Part shown: positions 54,993 through 63,228 of the stretch, in pieces | Layout of the letters: every line of letters begins with the position of its first letter | How positions within the stretch are numbered: the stretch's first letter is position 1 | Assembly: GCA_964414835.1 (NCBI GenBank) | Contig: CAYPWY010000010.1 | Coordinates: forward strand, 1-64,000 | Source of the DNA: Eshraghiella sp964414835 | GTDB lineage: Bacteria > Bacillota > Clostridia > Lachnospirales > Lachnospiraceae | DNA length: 64,000 nt | Reading direction: 5' to 3' | The notes under the pieces: model-generated | What the model saw: only the letters and a program-made list of their open reading frames with translations | What the model was told of the DNA's origin: nothing | The model's database searches: none | Made by a program: the position numbers and the translations under genes

Positions 54993-55990
54993 AGCTCCTC
55001 CTGTTTGGCATATCCGTTAGGATGTGTGCTGTGCCATTTCCATGCTGTGGAAATAATTTCCTCAAGGTCCGCATGTTCCGGCTTCCAGCCCAGAACCGTC
55101 TGTGCCTTCTCACTTGAAGCGATAAGCTGTGCAGGGTCGCCGGCACGTCTCGGAGTTGTAACCGCAGGAATCGGATGTCCCGTTACTTTTCTCGCTGTTT
55201 CAATAACCTCGTTAACAGTAAATCCCACACCGTTGCCAAGGTTGAAAATATTGCTTTCATTGCCTTTCATAAGGTAATCAACCGCAAGAATATGAGCCTG
55301 CGCAAGGTCTGTTACATGGATATAATCTCTGATACATGTTCCGTCCTTGGTCGGGTAATCATCTCCGTAAATACTGATTGCCTCTCTCTGCCCCAAAGGA
55401 ACCTGAAGAATAAGCGGAATGAGATGTGTCTCAGGCTTATGCGCCTCTCCGATTTCACCGCTTACATGTGCGCCGCAGGCATTAAAATATCTTAATGATA
55501 CATATTTGAGTCCGTGAGCTCTGTCAGTCCATTTGAACATTTTCTCCATTGATAATTTAGTTTCGCCGTAAGCGTTGGTAGGCTCTGTCTTGTCTGTCTC
55601 AAGAATAGGTACCTTTTCCGGTTCTCCGTATGTGGCTGCCGTCGATGAAAATACTATTTTATCAAGTCCGTGAGCTACCATGGACTGCAAAAGAACCTTG
55701 GTTCCGTTGACATTGTTGTCATAATACTTAAGAGGATTGGTCATACTTTCACCTACAAGTGAATTGGCGGCAAAATGTATAACCGCATCAATTTTTTCTT
55801 TGTCAAGGACGCTGTCAACAAACTCTCTGTCTCTTATGTCTCCCTGATAAAAACGCGCCTTCGGGTGAACAGCCTCAATATGTCCTGTCTCAAGGTTGTC
55901 AATAATTACTACGTCTTCGCCCTTTTCAATTAATGCGTAAACCGTGTGTGAACCGATGTATCCGGCTCCTCCCAAAACCAATACTGTCAT
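54989..55990 (-). CDS. galE: UDP-glucose 4-epimerase
   Basis: 333-residue short-chain dehydrogenase-fold epimerase converting UDP-galactose to UDP-glucose. NAD site GGAGYIGSHTVYALI and the catalytic YGETKLSMEK (Tyr-x3-Lys) are visible. Second gene of the operon, about 30 bases after galK. Confidence 0.96.
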   Translation of the reverse strand: MTVLVLGGAGYIGSHTVYALIEKGEDVVIIDNLETGHIEAVHPKARFYQGDIRDREFVDSVLDKEKIDAVIHFAANSLVGESMTNPLKYYDNNVNGTKVLLQSMVAHGLDKIVFSSTAATYGEPEKVPILETDKTEPTNAYGETKLSMEKMFKWTDRAHGLKYVSLRYFNACGAHVSGEIGEAHKPETHLIPLILQVPLGQREAISIYGDDYPTKDGTCIRDYIHVTDLAQAHILAVDYLMKGNESNIFNLGNGVGFTVNEVIETARKVTGHPIPAVTTPRRAGDPAQLIASSEKAQTVLGWKPEHADLEEIISTAWKWHSTHPNGYAKQEEL

Positions 55991-56023
55991 AATGCTTTGC
56001 TTCTCCTTTCACATATATATTTT

Positions 56024-57187
56024 CTAGATAACTCCTGCACCCTCGCCGACTTCCACTACATAGAAATCTGCGGCATATCCGATTGTATCTTTATACTCTC
56101 TGCCTACATTCTCAATAAATGCATCAATGTTATCGTTTTTCACGATGCTGACCGTACATCCGCCGAATCCTGCGCCAGTCATTCTTGAACCGATAACACC
56201 CTGCTGCTTAAGCGCTGCTGCCACAAGAGTATCAAGCTCCTTGCCTGTAACCTCGTAATCATCTCTCAGTGAATCATGGGAGGCAATCATAAGCTTGCCA
56301 AATTCATCAATATCGCCTGCTTTAAGAGCCGCAACCGCTTTGATTGTCCTCTGGTTCTCATATACTGCGTGTTTTGCACGTCTCTGTCTTACCTCTGACT
56401 TGATGGCTGATTTGTTTGCCTCAAACTGTTCCTCTGTAAGCTCACCCAGACTCTTAATGTCAATAACCGTCTGAAGTTCCGCAAGTGCTTCCTCACACTC
56501 TGCACGTCTTTCGTTGTATTTGGAGTCGCCAAGACCGCGCTTTTTATTGCTGCATGCAATTACAATCTTGGCATCATTGAGAACTATCGGTGCGTACTCA
56601 TATGAAAGGTCTGCCGTGTCAAGAAAAATGGCATTGTCCTTCTTGCCCATGGCGATTGCAAACTGGTCCATAATTCCGCAGTTTACTTTGTTGAAATTAT
56701 TTTCGGAATACTGCCCGATAAGCGATATGTCAATCATATTCACATCAAAGCCATACATATCACGGAGCAGTACGCCTGTTCCCACCTCAACCGAAGCTGA
56801 TGACGAAAGTCCTGAACCGTTAGGAATGTTTCCGAATAAAAGAATATCGAATCCGTTGGTAATCTCATATCCTTTTTCGCCAAACGCCCACATAACTCCC
56901 ATAGGATAGTTGGTCCAGTCAGCCTCCTTGCTCCAAACAAGGTTGTCAAGACTGCCCTCAAGCACCCCAAGACTCTCAAAGTTGGTTGAGTAAAATCTTA
57001 ATTTCCTGTCATCTCTTTTTCTTGCCACGAAATAGGTTCCTATGGTCAGCGCACATGGAAACACATGACCTCCGTTGTAATCTGTGTGCTCGCCGATAAG
57101 ATTCACACGTCCCGGTGCAAAATATGTACGGATGCCTCCGCCGTCACCGAATATTTCCTTGAATTTGATGATAAGTTCTTCCTTCAT
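56024..57187 (-). CDS. galK: Galactokinase
   Basis: 387-residue GHMP kinase phosphorylating galactose. The galactokinase signature GRVNLIGEHTDYNGG, the ATP loop GSGLSSSASVEV and the closing GAGFGGCTVS are all present. AAGGAG lies upstream. First gene of the operon, under a promoter whose -35 lies inside an 18-bp palindrome. Confidence 0.97.
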   Translation of the reverse strand: MKEELIIKFKEIFGDGGGIRTYFAPGRVNLIGEHTDYNGGHVFPCALTIGTYFVARKRDDRKLRFYSTNFESLGVLEGSLDNLVWSKEADWTNYPMGVMWAFGEKGYEITNGFDILLFGNIPNGSGLSSSASVEVGTGVLLRDMYGFDVNMIDISLIGQYSENNFNKVNCGIMDQFAIAMGKKDNAIFLDTADLSYEYAPIVLNDAKIVIACSNKKRGLGDSKYNERRAECEEALAELQTVIDIKSLGELTEEQFEANKSAIKSEVRQRRAKHAVYENQRTIKAVAALKAGDIDEFGKLMIASHDSLRDDYEVTGKELDTLVAAALKQQGVIGSRMTGAGFGGCTVSIVKNDNIDAFIENVGREYKDTIGYAADFYVVEVGEGAGVI

Positions 57188-57242
57188 TACCTTTCTCCTT
57201 TTTAAATATTTTTACATTTTACTAATACCTTTATCTGTGTAA

Positions 57243-57271
57243 ATTATATCACTGCGCAAGCGCTTGCGCAA
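57243..57271 (-). promoter_or_regulatory. galK promoter overlapping a LacI-type operator
   Basis: On minus TTGCGC (57266-57271), 17 bases, TATAAT (57243-57248). A perfect 18-bp palindrome, TGCGCAAGCGCTTGCGCA (57253-57270), covers most of the -35 and the spacer. A bound protein would block polymerase. The sequence type is that of LacI/GalR operators. A 16-of-18 match lies ahead of the GH42 gene. Confidence 0.8.
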
Positions 57272-57321
57272 TATATAAATCTTTACTTTACAATATTTTT
57301 TATTTTAGTACTATACTTATT

Positions 57322-57358
57322 ATACACAAAAATAAAACCGGAAACAACATTCCGGTTT
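57322..57358 (-). terminator. Terminator of the 57407 lipoprotein gene
   Basis: AAACCGGAA and TTCCGGTTT (57334-57342, 57350-57358) with a short loop; on minus TATTTTTG follows. Confidence 0.8.
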
Positions 57359-57406
57359 AAAAATATATATTTCATTATGCAATATTATTCATATATCCTC
57401 CTCTGT

Positions 57407-58153
57407 TCACTGTACATCTATCCAAACAAGATTTTCTTCATCGGTAATTTCATTATATGAAACAGCCAATAATTCATATTCCAATGCATGATAATAATCC
57501 CCTGTTATCTCATACATATTATTTCCACCGGCAATAATTTCATTATTCGAATCAATAATCAGAGCCTCTTCTCCATTGCTGCTGAGAAAAATAAATTCTT
57601 CATCAGGCTTATTTTTTAATACTGACTCCACATTTGAATTAAGTGTAAAATTACACGTATTAGTAATCTCACCATCCACATAAAATAATGTATACATGGC
57701 TCCCTTACTAAAGTCTTTTGAAAAAATACAGAGCTCTGAAATCATATTCTCCTGCATATTTATATCATATGCGTCAAAATAACGTATCGGCACCGTCGAA
57801 ACATAAAACCCTGACTCCCCATACAAGGAAAACTCTTTAGTATTCTTACATAAATCGGATATATCAGACACCATAGTATCATAAATATCCTTGTAACCAT
57901 TATCTCTGTTAAAAATTTTATCTACCGGAATAATTCGACTGTAATCAATGTCTGCCGCCTGTATATCCTTCTCATTAAGCTGCAGATATGAATCCTTCTC
58001 ACCTCCCAACACCAAATTAAGTGAATCCTGCTCTCCCGATTCCGTTGCATTATTGGTTCCTGACGCAGCCCCGGTTTTAGTACATCCGGTCATCATTATA
58101 AGACAGCTGACCAAAAGCAAAACAATTTCTCCTATAATCACCCTTTTTAACAT
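57407..58153 (-). CDS. Hypothetical lipoprotein
   Basis: 248 residues: signal peptide with lipobox MMTGC (Cys about 24), short Ser/Thr/Glu linker, then a mostly beta mature part with KIFNRDNGYKDIYDTM and EFIFLSSNGEEALIIDSNNEI. No family is recognised. A strong promoter lies upstream, and a terminator separates it from galK, so it is independent of the gal operon. Confidence 0.65.
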   Translation of the reverse strand: MLKRVIIGEIVLLLVSCLIMMTGCTKTGAASGTNNATESGEQDSLNLVLGGEKDSYLQLNEKDIQAADIDYSRIIPVDKIFNRDNGYKDIYDTMVSDISDLCKNTKEFSLYGESGFYVSTVPIRYFDAYDINMQENMISELCIFSKDFSKGAMYTLFYVDGEITNTCNFTLNSNVESVLKNKPDEEFIFLSSNGEEALIIDSNNEIIAGGNNMYEITGDYYHALEYELLAVSYNEITDEENLVWIDVQ

Positions 58154-58268
58154 AATACTCGCCTCCCAACGCTTTCCCCTGTCTTATGATACAATCAAAC
58201 ATTATCCAGTTCCCCATATAGTCATATTTGTAATTGCATAAAAGACAAAAACAATTATCTATGGTTTT

Positions 58269-58297
58269 ATTATATAGCCTTTTACGCCTGATGTCAA
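58269..58297 (-). promoter_or_regulatory. Consensus sigma-A promoter for the 57407 lipoprotein
   Basis: On minus, perfect TTGACA (58292-58297), 17-base spacer, perfect TATAAT (58269-58274). The leader is about 105 bases. Confidence 0.75.
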
Positions 58298-58340
58298 AAC
58301 AAATTTTATTTGAATTCTCCTTCTCAATAATAAAAAAATA

Positions 58341-58405
58341 CAAAAACACGGAACCTTTTTTATAATTAAATCACCACAAAATAACCAAACAAAGGAGTGT
58401 TTTTG
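58341..58405. repeat. 9-bp inverted repeat at the transposase left end
   Basis: CAAAAACAC (58341-58349) and GTGTTTTTG (58397-58405) just ahead of the transposase remnant. It may be the remaining terminal structure of the element; no matching right end was found. Confidence 0.35.
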
Positions 58406-58406
58406 C

Positions 58407-59103
58407 ATGATTAATTATAACAATTAAAAGAGATTTAACTAATTTTTCAATTAAAATTTCCAAGGGTTTAAAACGCCCACAGCAGAATTTATGCACCTAT
58501 GGTATTCTTGCAGGGAACAACCTTCACCTAAGCGAGATTAACCATTCTCTGAAAGAAAACATTACACTCAAAAAGACCATTGAGCGGCTGTCCAGAAACC
58601 TGAACGCTTTTGAGAAAAAACAGTCCCTTATGCAGAATTATCTTACCCTTGTAAAACAACACATAAAAGACGATTATTCCGTAATTGTCATTGATAATTC
58701 AGATATTGCCAAGCCTGCAAGCAGGAAACCGGAGGCTATCTCTGAAATATGTGACGGGAGCACAGGAGAAATCACAAAGGGCTATCTGACTATTGAAGCG
58801 GCAGTACTGTCTGAATCCGGTAAACTGCCTCTCCCAGTCTATGAGAAAGTTTTCTCGGCAGCAGAACACGGCTTTGTAAGTGAAACCTATGAGAACCTGT
58901 GCTGCCTGGAATCCTTATCCAAAAATTTCAACAATAAATGTGTCCGCACTCTTGACAGGGGCTTTGATGCCAATGATTATTACCGCTATTTCCTAAAGCA
59001 CAATGAAAGTTTTGTTATCCGCACAAAGAAAAAAGGAATGTTATTTTTAACAGAAAAATGGGGAAACTCAAAATTATTTAGCAAACAGCCCATTTTTTCT
59101 TAA
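58407..59103 (+). pseudogene. Truncated, frameshifted DDE transposase (IS4-like)
   Basis: The transposase frame runs from about 58420 and includes GLKRPQQNLCTYGILAG, the first catalytic Asp in VIVIDNSDIAKPAS and a second in TLDRGFDANDYYRYF. The ATG at 58407 is in another frame, so the start is shifted. The 3' third, with the catalytic Glu, is gone; the frame stops at 59103 inside the end of the HAD gene. It cannot act as a transposase. Confidence 0.85.
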
Positions 59104-59674
59104 TTTCATCATAATCATTTTTAAAAATATGCCCGTTAATTCCTACGCTCAGCGCCCCCTCAACATTGTCCTTCCTGTCATCAATAAAAAGACATTCTTC
59201 TGCCTTAAGCCCGTAGCGTTCAAGAAGTATCTCATATATTCGTCTGTCAGGCTTTACAATGTGCTCATCAGAGGACACCACAATACCGTCAAAATCCTCA
59301 AGCGGAAAATACTTAGGGAAATATTGATAAAACAAAGAGCAGGCGTTGGAAAGCACATATATTCCGTAACCTTTTTCCCTGACATACCGACAAAATTCCC
59401 CTGCTCCGTCCACCGGTATCATACAGACATCCCACTGTTCAACACATATCTTCAGGCCTTCATGAAGTCTGTCCGGCACACGCTTGCTTACGCCATCGTA
59501 CCGCTGTTCATTGGTTATAATCCCCAAATCTCCCTGCACCCACTCCGGTCCGCCGAAAAGCTCCTTTAAAATTATCTGCTTGTCTTCTTCGTTATCAAAA
59601 ACCTTATCAAGAATCACATTGGGATTGTAGTCCAATAGGACATTTCCCATATCAAGAATGATGTTGTGTATCAT
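59078..59674 (-). CDS. HAD-family hydrolase (subfamily IA phosphatase)
   Basis: About 198 residues. Motif I is ILDMGNVLLDYNP, motif II falls in YVLSNAC, and the C-terminal FIDDRKDNVEGA holds the last acidic residues. Similar to small sugar-phosphate phosphatases (YihX type); with the gal genes it might remove phosphate from a sugar phosphate, but that is a guess. AAGGA precedes the ATG at 59674. Its 3' end overlaps the transposase remnant. Confidence 0.85.
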   Translation of the reverse strand: MIHNIILDMGNVLLDYNPNVILDKVFDNEEDKQIILKELFGGPEWVQGDLGIITNEQRYDGVSKRVPDRLHEGLKICVEQWDVCMIPVDGAGEFCRYVREKGYGIYVLSNACSLFYQYFPKYFPLEDFDGIVVSSDEHIVKPDRRIYEILLERYGLKAEECLFIDDRKDNVEGALSVGINGHIFKNDYDEIKKKWAVC

Positions 59675-59827
59675 AATATCTGTCCTTCTTCGCTTCCCTC
59701 GCACTCGTTAAGTGTTCATATTACACCTCGACTACCAGGTTCGTGCTTCGCACTCTCCAAGGGTCTGGTATATATTTTTATCATACCACATGCGGCTGTA
59801 TATTTCATCTGTCTTTTGGAAAACTTA

Positions 59828-59881
59828 TTGCAATGATATTTTTATTGTGGTACGCTTGGAATGTGAGCAAACGCTTGCGCA
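59828..59881 (+). promoter_or_regulatory. GH42 promoter with LacI-type operator at the start site
   Basis: TTGCAA (59828-59833), 17 bases, TACGCT (59851-59856). The palindrome TGAGCAAACGCTTGCGCA (59864-59881) begins about where transcription should start and matches the galK operator at 16 of 18 positions. Position fits roadblock or occlusion repression. Confidence 0.7.
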
Positions 59882-59912
59882 AATTGCAGATTTTAACAAG
59901 GAGATTTTCAAT

Positions 59913-61964
59913 ATGGAACGAAATACTCTTTTTCCTCAGATTAACGGCATAATGCATGGCGGAGACTATAATCCTGAACAGTGGCTTGACCGTCCGGATA
60001 TTCTCCGAGAGGATATACGACTTATGAAAAAAGCAGGAATGAACTCTGCCACACTGGGTGTTTTTTCCTGGTCAACCTACGAGCCGATAGAAGGCGAGTA
60101 CCATTTCGACTGGCTGGTAAAAATTATGGACGAGCTGTACGCCAATGGAATTTATACCATTATGGCTACACCTTCAGGCGCACGTCCTGCATGGCTTGAT
60201 GAAAAATATCCTGAAGCTATGCGTGTAGATTCTTACGGCGTCAGGGCACATCATGGCGGACGCCACAATCACTGCATGAGTTCTCCGGTTTACCGTCACA
60301 AAGTAGAAAACATAATTAACAGGCTTATTGAAAATGTCGGAAACCATCCGGGGCTTATCATGTGGCATATCTCCAACGAATTTGGCGGCGAATGTTACTG
60401 CCCCCTTTGCGTGAAACGCTTTCAGAATTACCTTGCCGGTAAGTTTGACAATGACATAGAAAAACTTAACAAAGCATGGTGGACAACCTTCTGGAGCCAC
60501 AACTACAATGATTTCAGCCAGATTGAGCCGCCTTACTCCAACGGCGAATACAGTATAATGGGACTTAATCTTGAGTGGAAACGTTTTACAACATGGAATA
60601 TGACCGACTATATGAAGCATGAAATTTCCATTGTAAAAAAAGCAACGCCGAAGCTTCCTGTCACCACCAATTTTATGCAGATGTACTACGGTCTGGATTA
60701 CCGTGTCCTGGCAAAAGAGCTTGATGTTGTCTGTTGGGATTCCTATCCGAGACTGCACAATGATTACGAGTCACTTGCCGATACTATGGAGCTTACAGCT
60801 TTTGACAATGCCCTGCTTCGCTCCATGAAAAAAAATCAGCCTTTTATGCTTATGGAAAGCGCTCCCGGTCTTGTCAACTGGCATGATTTTAACAAGCTGA
60901 AACGTCCGGGAATACACAAGCTTTTTTCGCTGCAGGCAGTCGCCTGCGGTTCTGATACAGTCCAGTATTTCCAGTGGCGCAAGGGCCGCGGCTCATACGA
61001 ACAGTACCACGGTGCTGTGCTCGACCACTTAGGACGTGATGACACAAGAATTTTCAAGGAAGTGTCGGAGCTTGGCGATATTTTATCAAAGCTGGGTCAG
61101 CTTCAGGGTTCTGTTGTAAATTCCAAAGCCGCCGTTATTTTTGACTGGGACAACTGGTGGGCGATAGACGATATGAAGGGGCTTGCCCAATCAACAAAAA
61201 ATTATGTGGATGCCTGTGTTGAAGCATACAGGGAGCTTTTGCATCTGGGAATTGATACAGATGTAATTTCTTCAACAGATGATTTGTCAGGCTATTCATT
61301 GGTAGCAGCACCTATGCTGTATATGATGCAGCCGGGCGTAGGAAAATCTTTCACCGATTTCGTGAAAAAAGGCGGTCAGCTTGTTGCCACATATCTGACC
61401 GGATACGTTGACCACAACACCCTGTGCTATCTTGGCGGTTTTCCGGGTGACGGTCTTAAAGAGCTTTTCGGAGTTGTAAGTGAAGAAATCGACACACTTT
61501 ATCCCGATGACAGAAACTCCCTCACATTCAATGACGGCTGCTCTCACGCTGTTGTTCGAGATTATGCAGAGGTTCTGCGCACCGACCTGACCGACAATTC
61601 CGGACTGACAATACTTGCCACCTTTGACAGTGACTATTATTCCGGTATGCCCGCAGTCACCATAAAAAATCACGGCGATGGCAATGCCTGCTATATTGGG
61701 GCAAGGATTGATGGTGACTCGCTGAGAGGCATTTTCTCAAGGCTTCTGTCTTACAGTGGAATATCCGTCAAAAATCTGCCTGAGCACATTGAATTTCACA
61801 GCAGGGAATATGATGGCAAAAAGTATGATTTTTATCTGAACAATTCAGACAAAGCCATTACTGTCAACGGTGTAAACGGCCATGATATTTTGACCGGAAA
61901 TAAAATAGATAATAAACTGTTTCTGGATAAATACGCAACAGCAATCATCCTGCAGCAAGCTTAA
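59913..61964 (+). CDS. Glycoside hydrolase family 42 beta-galactosidase
   Basis: 683 residues, the normal GH42 size. Catalytic acid Glu in HISNEFGGE, followed by the Cys-rich metal loop CYCPLCVKRF; nucleophile Glu in LMESAPGLVNW. No signal peptide, so it acts on imported beta-galactosides (lactose or galacto-oligosaccharides). The ATG at 59913 has GGAG nine bases ahead; the frame is open 67 codons further but that extension covers the promoter and operator. Shares an operator with galK. Confidence 0.94.
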   Translation: MERNTLFPQINGIMHGGDYNPEQWLDRPDILREDIRLMKKAGMNSATLGVFSWSTYEPIEGEYHFDWLVKIMDELYANGIYTIMATPSGARPAWLDEKYPEAMRVDSYGVRAHHGGRHNHCMSSPVYRHKVENIINRLIENVGNHPGLIMWHISNEFGGECYCPLCVKRFQNYLAGKFDNDIEKLNKAWWTTFWSHNYNDFSQIEPPYSNGEYSIMGLNLEWKRFTTWNMTDYMKHEISIVKKATPKLPVTTNFMQMYYGLDYRVLAKELDVVCWDSYPRLHNDYESLADTMELTAFDNALLRSMKKNQPFMLMESAPGLVNWHDFNKLKRPGIHKLFSLQAVACGSDTVQYFQWRKGRGSYEQYHGAVLDHLGRDDTRIFKEVSELGDILSKLGQLQGSVVNSKAAVIFDWDNWWAIDDMKGLAQSTKNYVDACVEAYRELLHLGIDTDVISSTDDLSGYSLVAAPMLYMMQPGVGKSFTDFVKKGGQLVATYLTGYVDHNTLCYLGGFPGDGLKELFGVVSEEIDTLYPDDRNSLTFNDGCSHAVVRDYAEVLRTDLTDNSGLTILATFDSDYYSGMPAVTIKNHGDGNACYIGARIDGDSLRGIFSRLLSYSGISVKNLPEHIEFHSREYDGKKYDFYLNNSDKAITVNGVNGHDILTGNKIDNKLFLDKYATAIILQQA

Positions 61965-62016
61965 ACTTAAAAATTTTATAATACCAACTTTTTCGATTGT
62001 AAAAATGTGGAAACCA

Positions 62017-62047
62017 AAGGAGTGCATAAGTTCCAGCTGCACTCCTT
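62017..62047. terminator. Bidirectional terminator between GH42 and the PfkB-type kinase
   Basis: AAGGAGTGCA (62017-62026) pairs with TGCACTCCTT (62038-62047). ATTTTTA follows a few bases later on plus; on minus TTTGGTTT. Confidence 0.75.
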
Positions 62048-62055
62048 AAAGATTT

Positions 62056-62967
62056 TTATAAAAGTTCAAATGAATTATAGACTTGTTTAATTTCTTCTTT
62101 TGTCGCAAGCATTTCCGAAAATGCGCTTGCGCTGCCTGCAGACAGCCCCATTTTGAAAGCATGTGCATAATCCTGTTTTTCACACCATCCGGCGATAAAT
62201 CCGGCAACCATAGAATCTCCGGCTCCAACCGAGTTTTTGACAACGCCCTTGGGGGCTTCGCTCATAAGCACATCTCCCGTTTCCGTTATGAGTACTGCGC
62301 CTTCACCTGCCATTGATATAAGGACATTTCTTGCGCCTTTTTTCTGAAGCTCTTTAGCATACGGAACAACTTCCTCCCGTGTTTTCAGCGTTACTCCGAA
62401 TATTTCTCCCAACTCGTGATTGTTAGGCTTAACAAGAAACGGTTTATGTTCAAGTACATTGATTAGTAAATCCTTTGTGGCATCAACCGCAATCATAATA
62501 TCTCTGCCGGAAAGCATTTTCATAATATCGCTGTAAAGAGTGTCCGACAGCGAAGCCGGAATACTTCCTGCAAGAATAAGAGTATCACCGTCTTTAAGTG
62601 TGTTAAGCTTTTTTAAAAGCTCTGCTGTTGCCTCTTTATCAATAACAGGTCCTACAGCATTGATTTCCGTTTCAGTGTCTGATTTTATTTTTACATTTAT
62701 TCTTGAAAGTCCGTCTTTAAGTTCAATAAAATCACTGTTTCCGCCTAAAGCTTCAAAGCTCCTTTTAATTTCTCTACCCGTAAATCCTGCAATAAAGCCA
62801 AGTGCTGTATTTTCCATTCCCAAATTGCTGAGAATCGTTGAAACATTAAGTCCTTTCCCTCCGGGCAGAAATCTCTCGTAGCTTGCCCGGTTAGTCATTC
62901 CCGGCTGAAGATTTTCCACTCCTATGGCATAATCGATAGCCGGATTAAATGTGACCGTATAAATCAT
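62056..62967 (-). CDS. PfkB-family sugar kinase (1-phosphofructokinase/tagatose-6-phosphate kinase type)
   Basis: 303 residues. N-terminal TFNPAIDY and GGKGLNVSTILSNLG, C-terminal GAGDSMVAGFIAGW with the catalytic Asp. This branch phosphorylates fructose 1-phosphate (FruK) or tagatose 6-phosphate (LacC). FruK normally sits with a fructose PTS; here it stands alone next to galactoside genes, so tagatose-6-phosphate is a fair alternative. GAGGG precedes the ATG. No operator like the galK one was found in its upstream region. Confidence 0.82.
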   Translation of the reverse strand: MIYTVTFNPAIDYAIGVENLQPGMTNRASYERFLPGGKGLNVSTILSNLGMENTALGFIAGFTGREIKRSFEALGGNSDFIELKDGLSRINVKIKSDTETEINAVGPVIDKEATAELLKKLNTLKDGDTLILAGSIPASLSDTLYSDIMKMLSGRDIMIAVDATKDLLINVLEHKPFLVKPNNHELGEIFGVTLKTREEVVPYAKELQKKGARNVLISMAGEGAVLITETGDVLMSEAPKGVVKNSVGAGDSMVAGFIAGWCEKQDYAHAFKMGLSAGSASAFSEMLATKEEIKQVYNSFELL

Positions 62968-63228
62968 AGCATATCCCTCTTTTCGTTATTTTTCAGCTAA
63001 AATAATATTCTTACGTGAACCTTTGTTATCTCCCCTGCCGAGTCAGGAGCGTTTAAACCACGTCTGACTGTTGACTTGGAATCATTATTCCTCCTTCTTT
63101 GATAGTATTTTCTTTTGACGGTAAAATCAACTGTTAAATGCAAAAAAATATTGTATAATTTGTCGATATATGTTATATTATTACAATAATTTTGTATAGA
63201 TATATAGAACAAGAGAGGAGACTTTTTT

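Noticed and set aside
59712..59912. N-terminal 67-residue extension of the GH42 protein
   Set aside because: It covers the promoter, operator and start site, has no ribosome site, and is not part of the GH42 family.
62107..62128. GCGCTTGCGCT resembling the gal operator, inside the PfkB-type kinase gene
   Set aside because: It lies within the coding end, matches only the core, and no promoter is near.
63060..63105. 10-codon minus-strand reading frame behind a strong AAGGAGG (leader peptide ahead of the PfkB-type kinase)
   Set aside because: Spacing and start look good, but the peptide shows no codon pattern of a known attenuator and no terminator follows.
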